The notes: generated by a model from the sequence alone, not told the origin. A stretch of DNA of 26,750 bases from Acinetobacter geminorum (GCF_013009345.1 NZ_JABELE010000028.1:1-26750), one strand, 5' to 3'. Positions 14,516 to 23,649 are shown, numbered from the stretch's first letter. Numbers and translations are program-made.

Positions 14516-14967
14516 CTACTTAAGATCATCAGGCGTTTCCAAATAACACCCGTTTTTATTACAGAAAGCATGAATGTCGTTTAAGTATTCGGTTAATTGA
14601 ACTGTACTTGCGTCTGTAGTGCTCATTAGCTCACATAGGCCACTTGCTACATCTTGGTAGAGAGGATGATTAGAATCTTTCAACTCTCTTACAGCCTTGA
14701 ATGTTTTCTTGTATTGGCCAACGTCATCGCAATCATAGATTTTTGCTAAGAAGTTTTTCTTAAAGAACAGATGCTCGTAATCTTTATCTTTACCTTGACT
14801 TTTAGCCCATTGATTAAGCCAATCCAGTACAAACGGTTTTGAGCCTTCGAACGATCTTTCTCTTGTGGTGCCATCAATACAACTAACGGCTTCCCTTCAT
14901 TCGCTGCCTTAGCATGATTCACATTAAGAAAGTTAGTTACTGGTGAAATGTCGCAACAAAAAACCAC
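14516..14967 (-). pseudogene. ninB: NinB-like phage recombination protein, truncated and frameshifted
   Basis: The first frame reads NHAKAANEGKPLVVLMAPQE and KDRSKAQNRLYW. It then derails at about 14826, where a T is apparently missing. The next frame continues with LNQWAKSQGKDKDYEHLFFK, then FKAVRELKDSNHPLYQDVAS and CYLETPDDLK to TAG 14516. AQNRLYW...LNQWAKSQGKD is the NinB hallmark; NinB (lambda Orf) helps recombination proteins load on single-stranded DNA. The N-terminus also seems cut near 14955, where a terminator abuts the frame. The gene is dead but marks the block as prophage-derived. Confidence 0.78.
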
Positions 14968-14980
14968 CCGTGGGTGGCTT
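14958..14980 (-). terminator. Terminator of the three-gene recombinase operon
   Basis: CCACCC and GGGTGG around GT form a perfect 6-bp stem, with six T residues on the minus strand. It lies about 180 bp after the last gene of the operon and at the broken start of ninB. Confidence 0.75.
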
Positions 14981-15158
14981 GATTTTTTTTGATAAATTAA
15001 TCAACAGCTCAAAAATGGGTAACTGTCAGATCGAGTTTGGACTACAACACTTTAGCTCATCGATTTACCAAAGCGCTAATCTTCACACTATTGTTTAAAA
15101 TCCAGTAATCAAACTGTGATGCTAAAACTTTTAAATTCCCCTTTTTAAACTGCTTAGG

Positions 15159-18100
15159 CTATTTTAACCAAAGTTCATCTTCTTGCATGATTTTTAACAT
15201 TAAATTAAATATAACCAGTAGAGTAACATTTTTTTTATTATGGCCAACAACTCTTTGAAAACTAAATTTAACTGTTCTCTCAAGCACTTCCAGATTGACT
15301 GGATAATTCTGTTTGTCTAAATTTAGGTGATCTCCAATAATTGGCTCTATACCAGCAATAAAATTAGCAATTTGTTGCTCATCATCTTTCTTTATGCATT
15401 GAAAATGTAGAAAGTTTTTACGTAATTTTCCAAATAATAATAATACCTTAAGTGCATTGACCACGTTCAACTCTTTAGGTATATCTTTCCCCTTATCATG
15501 TTGGTTATGCAAATCAAAGAGAGGAATTATTTCATCAGAACGTTTCAGTTTCTTAGCTTTGTTGTAAAGCTCATCAAACCAACCCCCATCTAAATTTTTA
15601 TTACTAACATATTTCGTTTTTAAATTAAAATTTTTGGGGTCCATCCATTTAGTGCTCATAAATTGACATCGCTGCATCCATTCTTGTGCTTGAATATCTT
15701 CGCTTGAACGGCCATCTCTTAAACTTATCAAACGTTGAAAAGGCGTCAGAGTACTCTTCTCGATACTAAACTTCTTTTCTTGTCGACCAGCAATCATAAC
15801 TGGCTGTGTTTGCTGATAAGAGTTAAACCATTTCTGCTGCTGAGTATAACGATTTAAGTTTATGTACTCTGTACTTGAATTCACTGGACCAAAACACTGT
15901 TCTAGGACTTTTTTTGAAATGATACACGGCGAATTGTAAATTCGATCGACTGCTAATAAATCCAAAACATGAAGATAATTTGAAGCCGTTTGTTCAATAC
16001 TGCTATGCCCCATCCAAGAGGCAAGCACCTGCCATTTATGTTGAATAATCTCTTCATGAGCACGTGCTTTAACACCAAACAATAAATCACGCATCTTTTT
16101 TGCTTTTACCCAAGGACAATCTGTATATGTTTTAATCATTTCTTTTGAGCCCAGCAAAGTTATTGCTAGATAGTTAGCAGCACTGTGGCGCAACGTATGA
16201 AAACTAAAGCCATGATGCATACCTAATATTTGGTTAAACAACTCTACTGTAATTTTGCTGATACATTGATCCGTTAATACACGATGATTAACACTAAAAA
16301 GTAGATCATCCTGCTGATTAAACAAATATTGTTCATAACGATGTTGTATGTAATGTTGTACTACTAAAAACTCATGTTCTGACAAGGCAATTTTCAATGG
16401 TATTTGACGATTTGCACTTTGCGTTTTCAGACGGCGATATGAATTGTTCTGAATATGAAGCGTGATATTATTAAAAGCTGTATTTTCTTTTTCTTTATAA
16501 AGTAACTCTGGGCAAATAATATCTTGTATTTTAAGACAACGAACTTCATTTAATCGGAGTCCAGTTCTATAACTCAGTAAATACATCAGCTTTAAACAAC
16601 TCAGATGATCGACCCACTCTGATGCCGTTGGCTCTTGACTTAAATGTTCTAGTTTTTCCAATAGCTTGCCAAATAACAAAGGGCTTACTAGGCGTGCATT
16701 GCAAATTTGTAAATGCTTAAAACTTGAATTCTGTAACACCAATACCTCTGGTGCATTAAAATTATCTATACAAAATTGATGAAAATCTTTTAGGCGACCA
16801 AAACGGTATTCTGCTGTTTGGTGCATCTTACGAGAGGTTTTTCCTTTAACAGCTTCACGTTGAGTTGCTTGTGCATCTCGTTCACTGCTATATTTCAACA
16901 ACTGTCGATATAAATCTTCATAATCATCAATGGATTGTTGTTTTAAATCCAATTTATTAAGCCAAATTTCAAATATAAATTCTTTAGCAAATGATCCTAA
17001 GTAGCTTTCAATAGTTGATAATTGAAGCCCTCTTTTTTTTAAATGCACTAACCAGTGAATTAAGCGTAATTGGGCTTCAATTAAAGACTTTTCTTCCGTA
17101 TTTGCATCACGCATCTTCTCCTCTAACACCCTTCTGATTTCTTGCCAAAAACGTAGCGTGCGTTCTTCTTTATTCCTCTTTTTATCTAAGCGCTCAACTT
17201 TTTGACCTTTACGTTTCTTTTGATCAAACAACATCAACTCATACGGAATCGTTTGTAATTTGCTTTGAGCCGTCGGAACTTCAGGATGTAACTGCTCTTG
17301 TTCAAAATGAATAGGGCTATTCTCTAGTTCCATGACTTGATTACGTTCATTACTCCATAGCAATCTAAATTCGGATGGCCGTAAGGCGACAGTATTAATC
17401 TCTTGCTGAAGTACATTACTTAAAAATATATCTAGGCTAAGGTTTGGATTAAATTCAAGTACCATTTGCACATCATTAAATGCACGAAATCCACGGCGTT
17501 TAATTTGATATTGCAGATCGCCCAAACTTTTGTTTCGTCCCATGCGACTCAAGCTTTCCAGAATACAATCTTCAATTGATTGTTGCAGACGATATTCTTT
17601 ATGAGTAGCTTTCAACTTTTTTAAATATTGCAAGATGAACTGAGCATATGAGTTAAAAAAAACATGCTTCCATTGGTACAACTTTCTCTGTTCTACATCG
17701 TTGCCATATTGAGAGTTTTCAACACGATAATGTAGTAACAATGGATTAGTGATTTTTTTGTAGTCCGAATGGTATAACCGAAAACAATTCAGATCTGTAC
17801 CAAGCTCAACGGCCTCCTGCAATTGCTGCTGAATAGCAACCAGATGCTGTTCATCTGCACAGCCTGAAATATATATAAAACTTAAGCATAAATCCCCCCA
17901 CAAATATTTAGGGTCATCCCAATATCCAAGTGAATCTTTCCAATATGCTTTCAAAGCATTGAGTACCTGGGCATGTAACTGCCCTTGTTTTAACCGTGAC
18001 TCCGTACTCTCAATTTTTCTAGGCAGTACGATCCGTTTAGTATGTGGATTTAGCCTAATTCTGTATGATTTTTTATCTACATTCTGGTTGAATTGCCTTC

Positions 18101-18359
18101 TTCTTTTATTAAATTCATCTTCAGTAAATTGCATCAGTTTAGATTGTTCATCTCGGCTCAATTTTTGACTCAAACAATCAACACTATCTTTAATGTCATG
18201 CCATTTTTCGGCGATCTGCTGATCAAGTTTTTGCTGCATGTCTTGCGTCAATACTTCAGGTAAAGAAGGCTGTCTTTCTTGCGACTTTTTCACCAATTTC
18301 TGAATATCAACAAATAGACCGTCTAGTTGTGGTTTTATTAGTTCTTTGATTTTTTGCAT
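15159..18359 (-). CDS. Large tyrosine recombinase, third gene of a recombinase trio
   Basis: The protein has 1066 residues, about three times a usual phage integrase. Residues about 600-800 form a complete tyrosine-recombinase catalytic domain: Arg602 (SYRTGLRLNEVRC), Lys645 (RRLKTQSANRQIP), His721-x-x-Arg724 (FHTLRHSAANY), His785 (SWMGHSS) and nucleophile Tyr795 (ASNYLHV). A SAM-like core-binding domain probably spans about 425-540 (LVHLKKRGLQLSTIESYLGS). About 420 N-terminal and 250 C-terminal residues have no motif I recognise. It follows the 780-aa gene by 4 bp, so the two are cotranslated. This suits multi-gene recombinase modules such as the gamma-mobile trio (GmtX/Y/Z) or Tn554 TnpABC; which family cannot be settled without a search. 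Confidence 0.85.
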   Translation of the reverse strand: MQKIKELIKPQLDGLFVDIQKLVKKSQERQPSLPEVLTQDMQQKLDQQIAEKWHDIKDSVDCLSQKLSRDEQSKLMQFTEDEFNKRRRQFNQNVDKKSYRIRLNPHTKRIVLPRKIESTESRLKQGQLHAQVLNALKAYWKDSLGYWDDPKYLWGDLCLSFIYISGCADEQHLVAIQQQLQEAVELGTDLNCFRLYHSDYKKITNPLLLHYRVENSQYGNDVEQRKLYQWKHVFFNSYAQFILQYLKKLKATHKEYRLQQSIEDCILESLSRMGRNKSLGDLQYQIKRRGFRAFNDVQMVLEFNPNLSLDIFLSNVLQQEINTVALRPSEFRLLWSNERNQVMELENSPIHFEQEQLHPEVPTAQSKLQTIPYELMLFDQKKRKGQKVERLDKKRNKEERTLRFWQEIRRVLEEKMRDANTEEKSLIEAQLRLIHWLVHLKKRGLQLSTIESYLGSFAKEFIFEIWLNKLDLKQQSIDDYEDLYRQLLKYSSERDAQATQREAVKGKTSRKMHQTAEYRFGRLKDFHQFCIDNFNAPEVLVLQNSSFKHLQICNARLVSPLLFGKLLEKLEHLSQEPTASEWVDHLSCLKLMYLLSYRTGLRLNEVRCLKIQDIICPELLYKEKENTAFNNITLHIQNNSYRRLKTQSANRQIPLKIALSEHEFLVVQHYIQHRYEQYLFNQQDDLLFSVNHRVLTDQCISKITVELFNQILGMHHGFSFHTLRHSAANYLAITLLGSKEMIKTYTDCPWVKAKKMRDLLFGVKARAHEEIIQHKWQVLASWMGHSSIEQTASNYLHVLDLLAVDRIYNSPCIISKKVLEQCFGPVNSSTEYINLNRYTQQQKWFNSYQQTQPVMIAGRQEKKFSIEKSTLTPFQRLISLRDGRSSEDIQAQEWMQRCQFMSTKWMDPKNFNLKTKYVSNKNLDGGWFDELYNKAKKLKRSDEIIPLFDLHNQHDKGKDIPKELNVVNALKVLLLFGKLRKNFLHFQCIKKDDEQQIANFIAGIEPIIGDHLNLDKQNYPVNLEVLERTVKFSFQRVVGHNKKNVTLLVIFNLMLKIMQEDELWLK

Positions 18360-18363
18360 ACAA

Positions 18364-20706
18364 CTATTTTCGCTCTAAGTGTTTAATCGATAAAGATTTG
18401 ACATTATCTTGCAATTGCTGGCGGACTTGCTGTACATAGACATTCGGAATAAGTGAAGAATACGGATGAAAAGCCTCTCGGTCACGTTGGTCATGACCAT
18501 AAAGAGCCTGAATTAAATGGAATGCTAAAGCAGTTTTTTTTTCTTCTTTTTCTTCTGCATACATCAAAAAATTCATATCAAAATGACGTAACCAATTCGA
18601 ATACATATTCTTTGGAAAGATTCCTTCCATATATAAATTTACCCAGTTTCGAGATAAAGGGATTAACTTAACTTTCCTGCTCTGCCACTCTTTGACAGTT
18701 ATCGGCAAGATATCTTTACTATCAATGACCTTTCCGAATAAGTCATTGAGCGCAATTTTTTTCTTTGCAAATACTTGTTTTAAAAGTGGGCTATACAGTT
18801 CAATTATTTGTTTTAAAAATACAGTGTAATTTTGCAGTGCTATTAAGAAGAAATCGGATAGCGGGATAAATCGTCCATCCTTTCTTACCTTGCTATTCTT
18901 TTTATCGTTTACATATAGAATTTTAAGCTCAAAACAATAATCTTCCAAATTCCCCAACAGATTTTTATTAGGCCGTCTGGCCATGCTTAGCAAGCTAACA
19001 TGCCACATCCAACACGCGTATGCATTCAATTGATTAATGATATGTTGATCTTTTTGAATATTTTCTTGGCAATGTCTATGTAAAAAAGCAAATTGCTCTT
19101 TCACAAAACTGGGTTCAAGTGCCAGTTGACTCCCTACCCTCCCTTTAGATGCAGATTGCACTTTGAATTGTTGTTGTAATATTTTGAGTTCAGCCGTGTC
19201 TTCTGTAAGTTCCTTAGAATGTGGTGTAAGTGCTGATTCCAAAAAAGCTAAATAGCTGCTATCAAGCTGAGCTTTGGGAAGTCCTCCGTAATAAATACCT
19301 GGCACATCATGCTTGATATCCCGCCTCGCAATCACATGAGTAAGATATTCATTATAGGTTTCATAATATATATGAAAATATAATTGGGCCTGAAGTTTTT
19401 CAACGGTGATAGTACCCACATACTGATTAGCAAACCACTTCTTAAGTTCGGAATTAATATCTCCTGAAGAGATCTTTGGATTCGATGCTTGTTCTATGTA
19501 GTCAAACCATGCCGCAGGTAGATGTAGTTGGTGAGTCATCTCTTCATTCCAACGCACAGGCTTTAAACTCTTAATTTTCTGCTCGGTAACTTTCAAATTT
19601 AAATTAAGTAAATATTCCCGTCGTTTTCTTGAACCATTCTGGATCAAAACACCATCTTGTATGAGCTCGTTAAAATCCATCAGTGCTATGGGAGATAATC
19701 CAGTCAAAAGTGACAATAAACATGCGGCAGCGATTGCAGCCTTATCCCAGTCCGCATTTAACTCAGTTCTCAACACATAAACAATTTGCTTCAGTACATC
19801 TGGTGCTAAATAATAAGGATTTGTAATAAATGGCACATGACGGCGTTGGCGATGCCGCGTGTAATATGCAGTATAATCACTAATTAAATGATTAAAATTT
19901 TTAGTTTTTTCATCTTCTGAGTATAATTCTACTTCAATGTCCAATAACTCAATTTCACCATCTTCATCTTTGTGAAGAGAGGCATCATAAAAACTGATCT
20001 TTGCGTTATGTCCGATATCTTCATACTTACCAGATTTTATTTCACGAAATTTTTTGAGTTCAATTTTAGTTGGCCATTGCAAAACTTTGCTTTTTTTTGA
20101 CTTACGCTGACGATGAACAACACGACGATCATCAAGTCTTTTAAAAATTATTAATAGAGCCGATAAATACTCTATGACTTGTACTTTTTTGAAATTTTTA
20201 ATATTAAAAAGTTGATTACGATCCTCTTTTTTCAAATTACGTTCGTACGTGACATAACAATTTAGCAGCTTACTACATTCATGAAATAATTCAGCATTAT
20301 TAGAATCCAGCACATATCGTGAGACATAGCGTAGGAGGTCACAAACATGTTTTTGCTTATTCTCAGCTTTAGCAATTTTTGCAAATTCTTGATACTGCCG
20401 ATATGTTAAAAAACTCGCTTGTAGAATCAAATAACGTTGCGATGACAGCTCTTGTGTATTACTAGTATCTGGACATGCAAAATAACTTAAAGAAGCTAGA
20501 AAATAATATTTACCTAATTGTCTAGAGCTAGATATATAGCCATATATCTGTTGCGCTTCCTTATATAGAGCGTGGGCTTTTTCACGTAAATCATCTGATA
20601 GATCGACAAATTGTGTATTCACAACATCATCATGTAATAGACAATAATCTTGTTTAAATTTTTCTGCTAAATCTAAGAATTGCTCTTCTGTTTCAATCTT
20701 TGGCAT
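18364..20706 (-). CDS. Degenerate tyrosine-recombinase-like protein, second gene of the trio
   Basis: This 780-residue protein keeps the outline of a tyrosine recombinase but not its catalytic set. LLTGLSPIALMDF (about 332-344) corresponds to the TGLRxxEL box, with Ser338 where the essential Arg stands. NWLRHF (704-709) corresponds to HxLRH, with Asn704 for the first His but Arg707-His708 kept. LYGHDQRD (His738) corresponds to the second His box, with a possible Tyr749. It is probably a structural or targeting partner rather than an independent recombinase. The N-terminal 300 residues are charged and unrecognised. It lies 12 bp after the small gene and 4 bp before the active recombinase. Confidence 0.72.
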   Translation of the reverse strand: MPKIETEEQFLDLAEKFKQDYCLLHDDVVNTQFVDLSDDLREKAHALYKEAQQIYGYISSSRQLGKYYFLASLSYFACPDTSNTQELSSQRYLILQASFLTYRQYQEFAKIAKAENKQKHVCDLLRYVSRYVLDSNNAELFHECSKLLNCYVTYERNLKKEDRNQLFNIKNFKKVQVIEYLSALLIIFKRLDDRRVVHRQRKSKKSKVLQWPTKIELKKFREIKSGKYEDIGHNAKISFYDASLHKDEDGEIELLDIEVELYSEDEKTKNFNHLISDYTAYYTRHRQRRHVPFITNPYYLAPDVLKQIVYVLRTELNADWDKAAIAAACLLSLLTGLSPIALMDFNELIQDGVLIQNGSRKRREYLLNLNLKVTEQKIKSLKPVRWNEEMTHQLHLPAAWFDYIEQASNPKISSGDINSELKKWFANQYVGTITVEKLQAQLYFHIYYETYNEYLTHVIARRDIKHDVPGIYYGGLPKAQLDSSYLAFLESALTPHSKELTEDTAELKILQQQFKVQSASKGRVGSQLALEPSFVKEQFAFLHRHCQENIQKDQHIINQLNAYACWMWHVSLLSMARRPNKNLLGNLEDYCFELKILYVNDKKNSKVRKDGRFIPLSDFFLIALQNYTVFLKQIIELYSPLLKQVFAKKKIALNDLFGKVIDSKDILPITVKEWQSRKVKLIPLSRNWVNLYMEGIFPKNMYSNWLRHFDMNFLMYAEEKEEKKTALAFHLIQALYGHDQRDREAFHPYSSLIPNVYVQQVRQQLQDNVKSLSIKHLERK

Positions 20707-20718
20707 ATTCGCTTTCGC

Positions 20719-21183
20719 TTAATTTTTTATCAAATTGCATTGGTTAAATTCATTACGATCTGAACAATTTGGTAAAAGTTGATCTTTTATTGAACTCTTT
20801 GTCAGCTTAAAAAATCTAGCAAAAAATTTAGCATCCAGCTCTTTCTGAGCTTTTCTCTCAAAGCACAAGTGTTGCTGTGATTTTTCGATAAAATCATCAA
20901 GATTATGTATCAACTGTAAGATTGCAACATAATTAGAATGTACACGTAAGCATGGCTCCGTTTGCATTAATAGCAATATTTTTTGCCAAATTTTCACATA
21001 GATTATTTTGAACTTTGCTTGTACTACTACTTTCTGGCTCTGTTTAATCTTTTTGATTTTCAGTAGTTCTGAGTTAATTTTTACTATCTTAAATTGAACA
21101 TTTTGTCGCTCAAAGCAAAAGGGCATGATAAATTGCCCCATAAATATCTCTATATTTTTTACTAAATAGTCAAATTTTAACAT
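20719..21183 (-). CDS. Small basic protein, first gene of the recombinase trio
   Basis: The product is up to 154 residues, basic and largely helical, with a lysine-rich central part (LLKIKKIKQSQKVVVQAKFK) and several cysteines. No family is recognised by eye. ATG 21183 has no good ribosome binding site; Met15 (21141), with AGAG upstream, is an alternative start. The 12-bp gap to the next gene places it in one operon with the two recombinase-like proteins. In known trios a small third protein (GmtX, or TnpC of Tn554) accompanies two large ones, which this resembles in size only. Confidence 0.65.
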   Translation of the reverse strand: MLKFDYLVKNIEIFMGQFIMPFCFERQNVQFKIVKINSELLKIKKIKQSQKVVVQAKFKIIYVKIWQKILLLMQTEPCLRVHSNYVAILQLIHNLDDFIEKSQQHLCFERKAQKELDAKFFARFFKLTKSSIKDQLLPNCSDRNEFNQCNLIKN

Positions 21184-21314
21184 TTTTATCGATATAAAAA
21201 ATGAGCATATCTTTGTATATTAAAATTCATTTAATTTATCAACTAAATTTTCTCAAAATTACAATTATCAACAAATACATATGGTTTACTTATCATGGGT
21301 GGTCTAAATTTTAA

Positions 21315-21350
21315 AAATTCTTCCACTTTTTTTTAGTTTTCTGTTATTAC
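21315..21350 (+). repeat. AT-rich dispersed motif, copy 1
   Basis: ATTCTTCCAC, a T8AG tract and CTGTTATTAC resemble segments at 23257-23292 and 25844-25880. It lies between the start of the recombinase operon and the yhfG-fic promoter, where an end of a trio-borne element might be. Similarity is partly due to base composition. Confidence 0.3.
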
Positions 21351-21380
21351 ATGAAACAATACCGTTGTATTACATTTTGA

Positions 21381-21425
21381 AATGCTGTGTATGCAGCATT
21401 GATCAAAAAGATTCTCTGCTATACT
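21381..21425 (+). promoter_or_regulatory. Promoter and operator of the yhfG-fic operon
   Basis: A perfect inverted repeat, AATGCTG and CAGCATT with a 6-bp centre (21381-21400), overlaps a possible -35 (TTGATC, 21399). TATACT at 21420 is a good -10, although the spacing is short (15 bp). The palindrome is well placed for autoregulation. Confidence 0.5.
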
Positions 21426-21457
21426 TACTTCACGTGTAGCATCAATGGAGTTTCGAA

Positions 21458-21625
21458 ATGCTCAGAACCACTGAACAGAAAAAAAAATATATTCAAGCGA
21501 CACGTGCGCAAAACTATCAAGCCAGCCTAAAGCTTGAAGGCATTACAACGACAGCTCAAACAACTCAACAAAGTAAAGCTGAAATCTTGCAAAAATATAA
21601 GAAGTATTCGCAACCCGAAACTTAG
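21458..21625 (+). CDS. yhfG: YhfG-family antitoxin of Fic
   Basis: This 55-residue gene starts at ATG 21458 with GGAG seven bases upstream. The product, starting MLRTTEQKKKYIQATRAQNY, continues with QASLKLEGITTT. It contains the class I Fic antitoxin motif (S/T)xxxE(G/N) as Ser23-Leu-Lys-Leu-Glu27-Gly28. In VbhA/FicA-type antitoxins that glutamate blocks ATP gamma-phosphate placement in the Fic active site. E. coli YhfG has the same size and the same SxxLEG stretch. It is followed after 12 bp by fic, so the two form one operon. Confidence 0.85.
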   Translation: MLRTTEQKKKYIQATRAQNYQASLKLEGITTTAQTTQQSKAEILQKYKKYSQPET

Positions 21626-21637
21626 TCAGGTGCATGT

Positions 21638-22234
21638 ATGGATAAATATGGGGAAATGGGTGACAGCCTGTATTGTTACCCTGGCACAAATATCCTAAAG
21701 AACAAACTCAATATTCATGATGAACAAATTTTAGAACAAGCTGAACTAGCACTGTCTGGATTGGCAAGTAACTTAATTGAATATGCTGAACCACCTTACG
21801 ACTTACAATACTTAAAATCAATTCATGCGCAGCTCTTTGGCGACTTATACGACTGGGCAGGAAAGTTAAGACAAATCGATATTTCCAAAGGTGACACCCG
21901 TTTTTGTAATTTTTCCCGTATTGAAATTGAAACCAATAAACTACTCAAACCGCTTCAAGAAAAAAAATACTTTCAAGGCTTAGCACCACAACAACTGATT
22001 CCTCAACTTGCCGACTTGTATTGTGAGCTTAATGTCATACACCCATTCCGTGAAGGTAATGGACGTACACAACGGATTTTCTTTGAGCATCTGATTGCTC
22101 ATTGTGGTTATGGTATTGATTGGTCTCGCATTGACTCTCAACAACAATGGATTCAAGCCAATATTGAAGGTTTTTATGGTAATTTAAATCCATTAATTAA
22201 GATTTTTGAAATATCCTTTATTCAAAATACCTAA
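21638..22234 (+). CDS. fic: Fic-domain protein adenylyltransferase (toxin)
   Basis: The 198-residue protein carries the full Fic motif HPFREGNGRTQR at residues 135-146, with catalytic His135 and Arg143, and a flap region RFCNFSRIE near 89-97. It resembles E. coli Fic in length and in YDWAGKLRQIDISKGDTRFC. Class I Fic proteins transfer AMP from ATP to target proteins; for relatives such as VbhT and FicT the targets are DNA gyrase and topoisomerase IV, which stops growth. The upstream YhfG-like protein should inhibit it. It appears intact and is a likely stability or defence cargo next to the recombinase operon. Confidence 0.92.
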   Translation: MDKYGEMGDSLYCYPGTNILKNKLNIHDEQILEQAELALSGLASNLIEYAEPPYDLQYLKSIHAQLFGDLYDWAGKLRQIDISKGDTRFCNFSRIEIETNKLLKPLQEKKYFQGLAPQQLIPQLADLYCELNVIHPFREGNGRTQRIFFEHLIAHCGYGIDWSRIDSQQQWIQANIEGFYGNLNPLIKIFEISFIQNT

Positions 22235-22261
22235 AATTTAAGTAGTCAGAGCCCACAATCC

Positions 22262-22454
22262 TTAATGAGCCATCATCTTTGCTTCAATCCACTGATTAAT
22301 TTCCCAAATAAACCAACAAACACGATTCTTAAAAATCTTAATACTCTTCGGGTAATTTAGGATCGTAATATGCAGATTACTTATCCAGAATTGAATAGAT
22401 CGTTAACTTAGATAGACCTTTAAGCAATGTAACTTGCCGCATTTTTATCAACAT
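22262..22454 (-). pseudogene. AlpA-family excision regulator, decayed
   Basis: On the minus strand MLIKMRQVTLLKGLSKLTIY and SILDK lead to an in-frame TAA, then SAYYDPKLP; after a one-base shift the frame continues PKSIKIFKNRVCWFIWEINQ and WIEAKMMAH to TAA 22262. LLKGLSKxTIY is the helix-turn-helix of AlpA-type regulators, which control excision of P4-like islands and prophages. Two lesions make it inactive. Confidence 0.72.
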
Positions 22455-22508
22455 ATGTCTCAAAAAAGTTCGCCTATACATAAATTTATGGTGTTTAGTG
22501 ATTAATCA

Positions 22509-22745
22509 ATGTCTGATGACCTGAATGGATGTTACAGATTACATGCAAGTGAATTGATCTATGGCTATTTTATGGCTTTTGTGTAATCCAATCCATTTGA
22601 TCCGAATGTTCTCTTTTGCAATAAAGCAGCCTCTTCTGCTTTTCTTGAACCAACGAACAATGCCATTGATTTGATTCAATTGGCAACGGTGATGCTGAAT
22701 CACATCTCCAAAGAAGGGATTAAATGCAAGAAATGTGGTAAGTAA
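22509..22745 (+). pseudogene. 78-codon frame interrupted by one in-frame TAA
   Basis: ATG 22509 opens a frame reading MSDDLNGCYRLHASELIYGY and FMAFV, then TAA at 22584. The same frame continues SNPFDPNVLFCNKAASSAFL, EPTNNAIDLIQLATVMLNHI and a cysteine pair in KCKKCGK, ending at TAA 22743. Continuity of protein-like sequence through one stop suggests a recently inactivated small gene. Family unknown; it is probably part of the same decayed island as the AlpA remnant. Confidence 0.45.
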
Positions 22746-23200
22746 AAATAGGGGATGGAAGTTATTATCCGTCTAATTGGAACCAGCCCATGAGTGGAGA
22801 TCAGTTGAGTAAGTATCATTTTAAGTGAATAAGAGAAGGATGGCTCACCTCACTTCTCCAAATAACAACGCTATACTTTTCAACCCAGGTTAGATATTGG
22901 CAACTACATTTCATTCTTCATCATGCTGGTCTTATAGCATGTAGACAATCACTACATCATTTGCATTCAATGCTCAATACAGCCTGTCAGCAGAACCGCA
23001 GCGATATTTTTTCCTGCATACATGTAGTGTTTAAATCCATTCATTTTTCAATGATCCCCTACCGTTTATCACATTTATGGTCAATCTTTAACCTTGTGAA
23101 AAATGCACATACCGATATCTTCAAACTGTCAAATTTATGGATACATGACATTTAAAGAAATTATCCGATCAATTTTTTAGATAAAACTCATCAAGAAAAA

Positions 23201-23292
23201 AGTTATTATTATTCATAACTTCACTAACAACCACATAAAAACAATAATTTAATAAATTATTCTTCCAATTTTTTTAGATTTAGTGTTATTAC
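23201..23292 (+). repeat. AT-rich dispersed repeat, copy 2
   Basis: The ~90 bp from AGTTATTATT to the core ATTCTTCCAA-T6-AGATTTAGTGTTAT resemble 25786-25880 in the same orientation, with scattered mismatches and short indels. The last ~35 bp also resemble 21315-21350. Confidence 0.5.
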
Positions 23293-23649
23293 CCTAAATC
23301 CATGCTTAGCTCATTCTATTACATAAATGATTTAGAAGTATCCACGATATAAATTGCTTGCCCCCACACCTCTGCCCCTCTCATGCCCAAAAAATTTACA
23401 CTAAAAGGCAGATTAAGCCCGTACGAGTTACATATCGCCGCATGCTATGTTGAAAGCATTTAAGAAAAAATCCTCAATATTTATAAGATTTTTAAAATAT
23501 GAACTACTTTTCGAAGAACCCTTTCTAAGTAATGTGACCAAAAAGGAAAAATGAAAATACTGTGATTTCCTTATCAACAATCAGTCAAAGTACATCCTGA
23601 TGAATTTCTGTAACCGATACCCAAGGACCAAACCTACCTTCCGAAGTGC

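Noticed and set aside
17959..18168. Plus-strand frames inside the recombinase operon, here and at 18453-18671
   Set aside because: They run antisense to well-supported long genes, lack start signals and read as out-of-frame shadow sequence.
20719..21183. Reading the small trio protein as an excisionase or helix-turn-helix regulator
   Set aside because: No helix-turn-helix pattern could be identified; size and position alone are not enough.
22961..23155. 64-codon frame on the plus strand
   Set aside because: No ribosome binding site, no protein-like pattern or recognised motif, and it lies in DNA with no neighbouring gene structure.
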